The notes under the pieces were generated by a model. The model searched no databases. It worked only from the letters and a program-made list of their open reading frames with translations, and was not told where the DNA came from. 33,008 nucleotides of DNA from Nocardia sp. NRRL S-836 (GTDB lineage: Bacteria; Actinomycetota; Actinomycetes; Mycobacteriales; Pseudonocardiaceae): NCBI RefSeq assembly GCF_001279525.1, contig NZ_LGDY01000144.1:1-33008 (forward strand), written 5' to 3'. Below are positions 14,611-22,033 of this stretch, piece after piece; within the stretch, counting starts at the first letter, position 1, and every line of letters begins with the position of its first letter. Position numbers and translations under genes: made by a program.

Positions 14611-16647
14611 TCAGACGGTGGCTTCGGGGACCACTCGCTTCTGGGTCGCGAGCAACGGGAGAACGGCGGCGTGGACGCGTTCGGCGGTCGTGTCGGCGTC
14701 GCCGTCGGCCTCGACCACGAGGTAGCGGTCCGGGTCGGCGGCGGCCATCTCGCTGAGCAGGCGCTGGACCCGCCAGTGGTGTTCCAGGCCGATCGCCTTG
14801 CCGTCGCTCACCGGGCGGTCCAGCAGGATCGTCAGGTCGGGGCGCAGCCGGCCGGTGGCCCAGTCGACCAGGCCTTCCAGCTCGTGGTGCTCCAGGCTGC
14901 TGGTCGCGCTGAAGTGGGCCAGCGGCGAGTCGACGTAGCGTTCCATCACGACGATGGAACCCTCGTCCAGAGCGGGACGCACCTGGCGTTCGACGACGTC
15001 AGCGCGTACGGCCGCGGCCACGAGGGCTTGCGCGCGCACCCCGGCCAGCTCGGCGGACGACAGCATCGTGCGCAGACGGCGTTCGTCGTGCTCGGGGTCG
15101 GCGGCCAGCAGCACGTCCAGCCCCTCGGCACGCAGAGCAGCGGCGAGGCGACGGGCCTGCACGGACGTGTCTTCACGAGTGTCGCCCTCGACCGCGATCA
15201 GCATGCCCTTCGTGCGGGTCCGTCCGCGGATGGCGGCGAACAACGACGACAGCACGCGCTCTTCCCGACGGTCGTCCATCTGCCGGTAGGCGACGAGACC
15301 CAGGACGATCGCGATGGCCGCGCCGCCGAGCATCACCGGACGTGTCGCGTCGACCTCCATCGGGTGGCCGAACACGCTGACCGTCCGCTTCTGCAGCACC
15401 GCGACCAGCAGCGGGGCACCGGCCGACGCACCGAACAGCACGATCTTCAGCAACGACTGGATCAACGCCACCGTGCGGCCGCGCATCTCGTCCTCGACCT
15501 GCGAGCCCACGATCGTGAGGCCGGTCAGGAACGCCACGCCCGCGCACAGGCCGACCAGCGCCACCATCAGCAGCGCCAGCCACAGGCTCGGTGCCAGCGC
15601 GACCAACGTCAGCGTGATGCCCGCGCCGACGATCGTCACGCCGAACAGCCGGTTGTAGGCGAGCCGGCGCGCGAACCGGGGTGCGGTGGCCATGCCGACG
15701 GCGAGGCCGAGGAACACGGCCATGAACAGCAGGCCGAACGTCGACGCGCCGCCGAGCAGCGACGCCGCGTAGAGCTTCGCCGTCGCGATCACGACACCGG
15801 CCGCGGCGAACGCGCCGATCATGCCGATGACCAGGCCGCGGACCAGCGGGGTCGCGGCGGCGAACCTGATGCCCTCGCGGAACATCGCGACGAAGCCCGG
15901 CTTGTCGGCGTCGACCTCCCTCTTGTGGGCGGAGGCACGGCCGGACAGCTCCGGCAGGCGGGTCGCGATCAGGATCGCGGAGGTGAAGTACAGCAGGCCG
16001 TTGATGATCACGGCGATGGTCGCGATGCGGAACTCGAGGTCGCCGCCCTGCAGGTTCAGGTACGCCGGCACGCCCGCGATCAGCGAGTACAGGCCGAAAC
16101 CGCTGATCGTCGAGATGCCGTAGGTCATCACGAGACCGAGCTGGTTGGCCGACTCGACCTGGTCGGGGCGGCGCAGCAGGTTCGGCACCGCCGACTCCTT
16201 GGCCGGGATCCACAGCATCGCGCAGCAGCCGACCAGGAAGTTCGCCACGAACAGCCAGATCGGCGAGCCGATCAGCGCGATCGAGATGAACAGCGACCCG
16301 CGCAGGACGTCGCAGACCACCATCACCTTGCGGCGGTCGAAGCGGTCCGCGAGCACACCGCCGACGGGCGCGAACAGGATGCCGGGCAGCAGCTGGGTCA
16401 GCACGACCAGCGACAGCGCGAACGACTGCCACTGGTAGCTGTTCATCATCTCGGTGACCAGCCCGGTCAACGCGAGCAGTGACAGCCAGTCACCGACACT
16501 GCACAGATAGGTGACGAGCCACAGCCGTCGGAACGGCCGGATCGCCAGGACCGAGCGGAGCCGGTGCACCGTGGACACGCTGGACTGGGCCTGCCCCACT
16601 GGGCCTGCCTGCACCGATCCTGTGTCCGCGTCCTGAATCTCAGTCAC
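14611..16647 (-). CDS. MFS transporter fused to a thymidylate kinase-like domain with degraded P-loop
   Basis: The 678-residue product has two parts. Residues about 35-455 are a 12-segment MFS transporter (ADRFDRRKVMVVCD in the TM2-TM3 loop, ESAVPNLLRR after TM4). Residues about 480-678 resemble dTMP kinase: MLIAVEG start, ERYVDSPLAHF for the DR-Y motif, LRPDLTILLDRP, and ADPDRYLVVEADG near the end. Actinomycetes do encode MFS-Tmk fusions. Here, however, the P-loop reads EGDTREDTSVQ (487-497) instead of EGxDGxGKSTQ: the GK pair is gone and Lys is Thr. Phosphate binding and kinase activity are probably lost, leaving a transporter with a vestigial or regulatory domain. GTG at 16647 is used; an upstream GTG reads into a stop. 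Confidence 0.88.
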   Translation of the reverse strand: MTEIQDADTGSVQAGPVGQAQSSVSTVHRLRSVLAIRPFRRLWLVTYLCSVGDWLSLLALTGLVTEMMNSYQWQSFALSLVVLTQLLPGILFAPVGGVLADRFDRRKVMVVCDVLRGSLFISIALIGSPIWLFVANFLVGCCAMLWIPAKESAVPNLLRRPDQVESANQLGLVMTYGISTISGFGLYSLIAGVPAYLNLQGGDLEFRIATIAVIINGLLYFTSAILIATRLPELSGRASAHKREVDADKPGFVAMFREGIRFAAATPLVRGLVIGMIGAFAAAGVVIATAKLYAASLLGGASTFGLLFMAVFLGLAVGMATAPRFARRLAYNRLFGVTIVGAGITLTLVALAPSLWLALLMVALVGLCAGVAFLTGLTIVGSQVEDEMRGRTVALIQSLLKIVLFGASAGAPLLVAVLQKRTVSVFGHPMEVDATRPVMLGGAAIAIVLGLVAYRQMDDRREERVLSSLFAAIRGRTRTKGMLIAVEGDTREDTSVQARRLAAALRAEGLDVLLAADPEHDERRLRTMLSSAELAGVRAQALVAAAVRADVVERQVRPALDEGSIVVMERYVDSPLAHFSATSSLEHHELEGLVDWATGRLRPDLTILLDRPVSDGKAIGLEHHWRVQRLLSEMAAADPDRYLVVEADGDADTTAERVHAAVLPLLATQKRVVPEATV

Positions 16648-16727
16648 CTCTGCTCACCCACTCCGGTGCGCTCAGCGTAACCGGACGTCGCGGGTGACAG
16701 CGCCGGACTCTCAGCGTCGAAAGGTCA

Positions 16728-17138
16728 CTATCCGCTGAAGATCGCGCCGAGGATGCTGACGAGCACCAGCAGGAAGAACCCCACCACGATCAGGCAGCCG
16801 ATCACCGTCGCCACGCTGCTGGGCTTCGCGGCGGCCTGTTGTGCTTGCTGGGCAGGCGCTTGCGGCAACGGTCCGGCCTGCTGCCGCGGTCGTTGCCGGC
16901 GGCCCCGCGTCCGCTGGTGCTCCCGCTCCATCTCGGCCCAGACGGCCTGCCGCAGCTCGTCGCTGGGCACCGGCGGTGTCGGTACCGCCACACGTGACAA
17001 GAACGACGCCGTCCGCATCGGGCTCCACACAGGAGCGACGTACGTGTCGGCGGTCACCAGGCCCGCCAGCGGGTCGGGGAAGAGCGCAGGAGGCGGCGGG
17101 GCCTGTGTCCCGTCCGGACCGAAGTCAGAGCTCGGCAC
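16728..17138 (-). CDS. Small Pro/Gln-rich protein with C-terminal membrane anchor
   Basis: A 136-residue protein that starts at GTG 17138 with GGAGG 6 bases upstream, 18 bases after the topA stop. The N-terminal 50 residues are Pro-rich, the middle is strongly basic and Gln-rich (TRGRRQRPRQQAG, QQAQQAA), and residues about 107-133 form one hydrophobic helix ending FSG. With no signal peptide, a cytoplasmic N-terminus and a tail anchor are the simplest topology. The basic part could touch nucleic acid. It is transcribed with topA, and I do not recognise a family. Confidence 0.7.
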   Translation of the reverse strand: MPSSDFGPDGTQAPPPPALFPDPLAGLVTADTYVAPVWSPMRTASFLSRVAVPTPPVPSDELRQAVWAEMEREHQRTRGRRQRPRQQAGPLPQAPAQQAQQAAAKPSSVATVIGCLIVVGFFLLVLVSILGAIFSG

Positions 17139-17156
17139 CCGCCACCTCCGTCACGT

Positions 17157-19925
17157 TCAGCTCTTCGACTTCGCCGGGGCCTTCTTGGCCGCCGGCTTCT
17201 TCGCCGCCGTCGTCGCCTTCTTGGCCGGGGCCTTCTTCTTCACGGGGCCCTTGGCGCGCTTCTCGGCCAGCAGCTCGGCCGCGCGCTCGTCGGTGATCGA
17301 CTCGACGCTGTCGGTCTTGCGCAGCGACGCGTTGGCCTCGCCGTCGGTGACGTACGGGCCGAAGCGCCCCTCCTTGATCACCATTGGCTTGCCGGAGACC
17401 GGGTCGTTGCCCAGCTCGCGCAACGGTGGTGCGGCGGCCGCCCGGCCACGCTTCTTCGGCTCGGAGTAGATCTTCAACGCCTCTTCGAGCGTGACGGTGA
17501 AGATCTGCGACTCGTCGGTCAGCGACCGCGAGTCGGTGCCCTTCTTCAGGTACGGGCCGTAGCGGCCGTTCTGCGCGGTGATCTCGGCACCCGTCTCCGG
17601 GTCCTTGCCGACCACCCGCGGCAGCGACAGCAGCTTGAGCGCGTCGTCGATCGTGATCGTGTCCAGCGACATCGACTTGAACAGCGAGCCGGTGCGCGGC
17701 TTGGGCGCCTTCGACTTCGCCGACGACCCGTTCTCCGCGGGCTCCGGCAGCACCTCGGTCACGTACGGGCCGAAGCGGCCCTCCTTGGCCACGATCTCGT
17801 TGCCCGAGACCGGGTCGGTGCCCAGCGAGCGGCCCTCCTGCGGCGTCGAGAACAGCTTCTCGGCGATCTCCGCGGTGAGCTCGTCCGGCGGCAGGTCGTC
17901 GGGCAGGTTCGCGCGCTGCGCGGCCCCGTCGACCTCGCGCTCCAGGTACGGCCCGAACCGGCCGACCCTCACCACGACCGTGCGGCCCTCGGCGTCGCTG
18001 AACAGCGGGATCGAGTTGACCTCGCGCGGGTCGATGTCCTCGACACCGGTGCCGACCAGCTTCTTCAGGCCGCCGGAACGGCCGATCGAGCCGTCGGGGC
18101 CGACGCTGCCGCCGAAGTAGAACCCGGACAGCCACGTCGTGCGCTGCTGGCGACCGGCGGCGATGCCGTCGAGCTCGTCCTCCAGCGCCGCGGTGAAGTC
18201 GTAGTCGACCAGCCGGCCGAAGTGCACCTCCAGCAGCCCGACCACCGCGAACGCCACCCACGACGGGACGAGCGCGGCGCCCTTCTTCCACACGTAGCCG
18301 CGGTCCTGGATGGTGCTGATGATCGACGAGTAGGTGGAGGGGCGGCCGATGCCGAGCTCCTCCATCGTCTTGATCAGCGACGGCTCGGTGTAGCGGGAGG
18401 GCGGCGAGGTCGTGTGGCCGTCGGCGGACAGCTCCACGATCGTCAGGCCCTGGTCCTTGACCAGCTGCGGCAGCCGCGACTCGGCGTCGTCGGACTCGCC
18501 ACCGGCCTCGGCGTCGACGGTCTCGACGTAGGCCTTGAGGAAGCCCGCGAACGTGATCGTGCGGCCGGACGCGGCGAACGTGACCTCCTGGCCCGTCGCC
18601 GCCTTGCCCACGATCCGCACGCTGGTCGTGTTGCCCCGCGCGTCGGCCATCTGGGAGGCGATCGTGCGCTGCCAGATCATCTCGTAGAGCTTGAACTCGT
18701 CGGAGTCGAGCTCGGAGGCGACCTGACCGGGGGTGCGGAACACCTCACCGGCGGGCCTGATGGCCTCGTGGGCCTCCTGCGCGTTCTTGACCTTGCGCGT
18801 GTACTGGCGCGGCTCCTTGGCGACGTACTGCGCGCCGTAGAGGTCCGTGGCCTGCGTGCGGGCCGCGTTGATCGCGGTCTCCGACAGCGTCGTGCTGTCG
18901 GTGCGCATGTAGGTGATGTAGCCGTTCTCGTACAGCTTCTGCGCCGTGCGCATCGTGCGGTCGGCGGAGAACCGCAGCTTGCGGCCCGCCTCCTGCTGCA
19001 GCGTCGAGGTCATGAACGGCGCGTACGGCTTGCGCGTGTACGGCTTCTCCTCGACCGAGGCGACCCTGACCGGCGCGTTCTCCAGGCCGGCCGCCAGCGC
19101 ACGGGCCTGCGCCTCGTCCAGCACCGTCACGTCGGCCTTGCCGGTGAGCTTGCCGTCGGAGCCGAAGTCGCGGCCGGTCGCGAGGCGGGTGCCGTCGACG
19201 GCCACCATCCTGGCGCCGAACTGGCGCGGCGCGGCCTGCGCACCGGCGTCCATCTGCGCGGAGATGTCCCAGTAGCTCGCCGAGACGAACTTCATCCGCT
19301 CGCGTTCGCGCTCCACGACCAGGCGCGTCGCCACCGACTGCACGCGGCCCGCCGAGAGCTTCGGCATGACCTTCTTCCACAGCACGGGGCTGACCTCGTA
19401 GCCGTAGAGGCGGTCGAGGATGCGGCGGGTCTCCTGCGCGTCGACCAGGTCCTGGTCCAGGTCGCGGGGGTTGGCCGCGGCCGCCTGGATCGCGGACTCG
19501 GTGATCTCGTGGAACACCATCCGCCGGACCGGGACCTTGGGCTTCAGGGTCTCCAGCAGGTGCCACGCGATGGCCTCGCCCTCGCGGTCACCGTCTGTCG
19601 CGAGGTAGAGCTCGTCGACGTCCTTGAGGGCTTCCCTGAGCTCGGTGACCAGCGACTTCTTGTCCGCGCTGACCACGTACAGCGGCTCGAAGTCGTGGTC
19701 GACGTCCACGCCGAGCCGGGCCCACGCCTGGCCCTTGAACTTCGCGGGAACGTCGGCTGCACCGCGCGGCAGGTCCCGGATGTGTCCCCGGGAGGACTCC
19801 ACGACGAAGTTGCTGCCGAGGTAGGAGGCGATCTTGCGCGCCTTCGTGGGCGACTCGACGATCACAAGTCGTCGGGTGTTGCCCGCTCCTCCGCCGCTCT
19901 TTCTCGTCCGTGTCGTTCCAGCCAC
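17157..19925 (-). CDS. topA: DNA topoisomerase I (type IA)
   Basis: The 922-residue enzyme relaxes negative supercoils. The TOPRIM domain begins LVIVESPTKARKIASYLG (20-37) and holds the acidic ATDGDREGE (109-116). The nucleophilic tyrosine is Y339 in YITYMRTDS. The C-terminal third has the actinobacterial Topo_C repeats, each with a DP-x-[ST]-G...GR[FY]GPY core (for example GNDPVSGK with KEGRFGPYV), and lacks tetracysteine zinc fingers. It ends in a Lys/Ala-rich tail (KKAPAKKATTAAKKP), as in mycobacterial TopA. GTG at 19925 is chosen because the family begins about 17 residues before the TOPRIM strand; the frame stays open 40 codons further up. It lies downstream of a hypothetical gene in the Rv3647c position. 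Confidence 0.97.
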   Translation of the reverse strand: MAGTTRTRKSGGGAGNTRRLVIVESPTKARKIASYLGSNFVVESSRGHIRDLPRGAADVPAKFKGQAWARLGVDVDHDFEPLYVVSADKKSLVTELREALKDVDELYLATDGDREGEAIAWHLLETLKPKVPVRRMVFHEITESAIQAAAANPRDLDQDLVDAQETRRILDRLYGYEVSPVLWKKVMPKLSAGRVQSVATRLVVERERERMKFVSASYWDISAQMDAGAQAAPRQFGARMVAVDGTRLATGRDFGSDGKLTGKADVTVLDEAQARALAAGLENAPVRVASVEEKPYTRKPYAPFMTSTLQQEAGRKLRFSADRTMRTAQKLYENGYITYMRTDSTTLSETAINAARTQATDLYGAQYVAKEPRQYTRKVKNAQEAHEAIRPAGEVFRTPGQVASELDSDEFKLYEMIWQRTIASQMADARGNTTSVRIVGKAATGQEVTFAASGRTITFAGFLKAYVETVDAEAGGESDDAESRLPQLVKDQGLTIVELSADGHTTSPPSRYTEPSLIKTMEELGIGRPSTYSSIISTIQDRGYVWKKGAALVPSWVAFAVVGLLEVHFGRLVDYDFTAALEDELDGIAAGRQQRTTWLSGFYFGGSVGPDGSIGRSGGLKKLVGTGVEDIDPREVNSIPLFSDAEGRTVVVRVGRFGPYLEREVDGAAQRANLPDDLPPDELTAEIAEKLFSTPQEGRSLGTDPVSGNEIVAKEGRFGPYVTEVLPEPAENGSSAKSKAPKPRTGSLFKSMSLDTITIDDALKLLSLPRVVGKDPETGAEITAQNGRYGPYLKKGTDSRSLTDESQIFTVTLEEALKIYSEPKKRGRAAAAPPLRELGNDPVSGKPMVIKEGRFGPYVTDGEANASLRKTDSVESITDERAAELLAEKRAKGPVKKKAPAKKATTAAKKPAAKKAPAKSKS

Positions 19926-20064
19926 GCCGTCCCGCTCTCTTCCAAACCCGTTCCCAGGCCCGCCAGTGTTGCCCAGCGCCGGCCGAAAAGCACACCATCC
20001 GTCATGTCTTCTGCGACGCCTGTTCGACGAGACAGAGTGACACAACCTCGCCGGGCTGCCCCGC

Positions 20065-20637
20065 TCAGGCCGCCGGCCACGTGCTCATCGCCACCCCGTG
20101 CGGAGGGCTTCCGACCAGCTCAGCGAGCCTCGCGAGCCGTCGGCGGCCGGTTACCCGCAACGCGGGTGCCCCTACCAGAGTGCACGGAAGACCGGACTGG
20201 AGCAGGGCATTTTGCAACGGCTCGTGTGTCTGGGGTGCGTTGGGGTCCAAACCGAGCAGGTACGCCGACTCCACCCAGCTGCCCGCGGCCAGCGCCCAGA
20301 CCCGGAGCACTGCTCCGTTCAGCTCGAAGTCGGCGGGCACCGTCTTGGCGGAGCCGTCCAGCCAGCGGGCGGCCAGCGGGGTGAGGTCGGTGCGGAACGG
20401 CGTGCGGACGAACCGCGTGCCCTCGTCGTTGACGCACAGCTCCGAGGTCACGCCGCGTTCGGCGCAGGCCTGCCTGAGGGGCTGGTGCCGCCACTCGTCG
20501 CGCAGCTCGACGTAGACGCGGGCGGCCGTGCCGCGTGCGAAGCTGACGGCCTGCCCCGGCCCGCAGAGGAAGCCGGCGAGGTCCGCCTTTGCCGGCGTGC
20601 GCGCCTCGGCCGAGAAGAAGGACAGCTGCCCCACCAC
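20065..20637 (-). CDS. Conserved hypothetical protein upstream of topA (Rv3647c position)
   Basis: The 190-residue product starts VVGQLSFFSAEARTPAKADLAG and has no signal or membrane helix. It contains GPGQAVSFARGTAARVYVEL, RDEWRHQPLRQACAERGV and a FVRTPFRTDLTPLAARWLDGSAKTVP segment, suggesting a compact alpha/beta fold. M. tuberculosis has a similar-sized uncharacterised protein (Rv3647c) between topA and cspA, which supports orthology by position. Here no cspA is found next to it. The GTG at 20637 follows a -10-like TACTCT by seven bases, so the mRNA may be leaderless. Function unknown. Confidence 0.75.
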   Translation of the reverse strand: MVGQLSFFSAEARTPAKADLAGFLCGPGQAVSFARGTAARVYVELRDEWRHQPLRQACAERGVTSELCVNDEGTRFVRTPFRTDLTPLAARWLDGSAKTVPADFELNGAVLRVWALAAGSWVESAYLLGLDPNAPQTHEPLQNALLQSGLPCTLVGAPALRVTGRRRLARLAELVGSPPHGVAMSTWPAA

Positions 20638-20644
20638 GGCCCAC

Positions 20645-20673
20645 AGAGTAGAACAGACGTTCGACTGTGACCA
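20645..20673 (-). promoter_or_regulatory. Candidate leaderless promoter
   Basis: On the minus strand TGGTCA (20668-20673) and TACTCT (20645-20650) are 17 bases apart. The GTG start lies 7 bases beyond the -10, so transcription would begin at or next to the start codon. The plus-strand sequence here also carries two TGTGAC copies. Confidence 0.4.
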
Positions 20674-20791
20674 GTGGGACAGTTGTGACTGCGCCCGAAT
20701 CGAGCAACGGGCACGTGCTCGCGTTTTGGGTCGAAACGCCGGTGGCCGGGCCGCCCGAACAGTACCCGTTCGAGCGACCGGGCCAGGTGCG

Positions 20792-21367
20792 TCAGGAGGT
20801 CGGCCGGGAGGACGCCGAGGCGTCCAGCTCCCGGCACTTCGCCGCCTTCTCCGCCGCCTCGCCCATACCGCTGTCGCCGAGGCGTTTGCGCATGTCAGCA
20901 CCGGTGTTCTCGAACGCGGCGGCCTTGGTCATCAGCTCGCTGAACGCGGTGACGACCGCCGTGGCGTCACCGGAGGAGTCGATCTTCGACCTCGTGTCGG
21001 TGAGCAGCGCCTTGAACTGGGTCACGTCGTTCTCGGCGGCGCCCGCGAGCTCCTTCGACCTCGGGTGCGGGCCGTTCTCCAGCGCCTTGAGGTCGTTCAC
21101 CGACCGGTCGGCTGCGGAGACCTGGCCGCCGAGCCACTCCGAGAGGCCCGCCTTGAGCTTGGCCGGGTCGCTCAGGTCGATGGACGGCTCGCCGGACATC
21201 GCCTTCGTCGTGCCGCCGACGGCGCCGCAGACCTGGTCCAGCCAGGCCACGACGTCGGCCTCGCTGGCCGCCTGCGGCGGCGTGGAGGTCGTGGTGCCGC
21301 CGGTGCAGGAGGCCAGGAGCACGCTCGTGACGACGGCCACTACTGCTCGTGCGGTGAAGCGGGTCAT
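20792..21367 (-). CDS. Small lipoprotein, paralogue B of a tandem pair
   Basis: The 191-residue product starts MTRFTARAVVAVVTSVLLASC with lipobox C21, then a Gly/Thr linker and a helical domain. Diagnostic features shared with its upstream neighbour are W-LDQVCGAV near residue 45, DPAKLKAGLSEWLGGQV, a Thr-Asp-x-x-x-K-I-x segment (LLTDTRSKID) and a C-terminal AAKCREL. The two cysteines of the mature part sit at equivalent places in both proteins and may form a disulfide. It lies 29 bases downstream of its paralogue in the same direction. Family and function are not recognised; a surface helical-bundle protein is likely. Confidence 0.75.
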   Translation of the reverse strand: MTRFTARAVVAVVTSVLLASCTGGTTTSTPPQAASEADVVAWLDQVCGAVGGTTKAMSGEPSIDLSDPAKLKAGLSEWLGGQVSAADRSVNDLKALENGPHPRSKELAGAAENDVTQFKALLTDTRSKIDSSGDATAVVTAFSELMTKAAAFENTGADMRKRLGDSGMGEAAEKAAKCRELDASASSRPTS

Positions 21368-21396
21368 GGTCCGGAAAATACGCGGGACGGCCACGC

Positions 21397-21969
21397 TCAG
21401 CTCGTCGGCGCGACGCCGAGGCCCTGCATCTCCTGGCACCTCTGGGCGCTCTGGGCCGCCTTCTGCAGCTCGGGGACGGCCTTGAGGTCCTTCAGCGGGT
21501 CGGCCAGCTCGGAGAGCTTGGAGATCGCCTCTCCCGCCGCCTGCAGACCGCCGGTGGCGTCGTTGGCGTCCGCCTGCTCGATCTTGACCTTGGCGTCGGT
21601 GAAGAGGGTGCCGAGCGCGGTGAACGTCTCGGACATCTTCGTCACGGCCTCGTCGCCGCCCGCGACGGGCGACGGGCCGACCCCCTTGAGGCCGGCGGCG
21701 GACTTCGTGAAGGCGTCGGCGAGCTGGCCCATGTAGGCGGCCATCTCGGCCTTGAGCTTGGCGGGGTCGCCGGCGTCGAGCTTCGGCGCGGTCTTGTCGA
21801 CCTTCGCGAACTCGGAGGCCGAACCGCACACCTTGTCCATGTACGCGACGGCCGCGGGGTCGGCCTGACCGCTGGTGGGGCCGGGGGTGCCGGAACCGCC
21901 GTCGCCGTTGGTGCACCCGGCCAGCGCGATGGCGGCGATTGCGGCAGTGGCGACGAGGCTGCGCCTCAT
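21397..21969 (-). CDS. Small lipoprotein, paralogue A of a tandem pair
   Basis: The 190-residue product has signal MRRSLVATAAIAAIALAGC (lipobox, C19), a Gly/Ser/Thr linker and a mostly helical domain. It shares with paralogue B the motifs A-YMDKVCGSA, DPAKLKAEMAAYMGQL, LFTDAKVKIEQ and a C-terminal SAQRCQEM. GAGGAG lies upstream of ATG 21969. It sits between hppA, from which a strong hairpin separates it, and paralogue B. The pair looks like an old tandem duplication, with low overall identity but conserved cysteines and spacing. Confidence 0.77.
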   Translation of the reverse strand: MRRSLVATAAIAAIALAGCTNGDGGSGTPGPTSGQADPAAVAYMDKVCGSASEFAKVDKTAPKLDAGDPAKLKAEMAAYMGQLADAFTKSAAGLKGVGPSPVAGGDEAVTKMSETFTALGTLFTDAKVKIEQADANDATGGLQAAGEAISKLSELADPLKDLKAVPELQKAAQSAQRCQEMQGLGVAPTS

Positions 21970-21981
21970 GTCGTGACTCCT

Positions 21982-22024
21982 CGGTCGGGGTACGTCGGGG
22001 GGGAACCCGAACGTACCCCGACCG
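21982..22024 (-). terminator. Long hairpin downstream of hppA
   Basis: CGGTCGGGGTACGT (21982-21995) pairs perfectly with 22011-22024, a 14-bp GC-rich stem; four further pairs are possible inside the 15-base loop. It starts 9 bases after the hppA stop. No U-run follows, which is common for actinobacterial terminators. Its other end is 12 bases from the next start, so it could also act in that leader. Confidence 0.75.
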
Positions 22025-22033
22025 GCGGTGGAA

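Noticed and set aside
18222..20384. 720-codon plus-strand frame opposite topA
   Set aside because: Antisense of TopA with R/H/L-rich composition and no start context.
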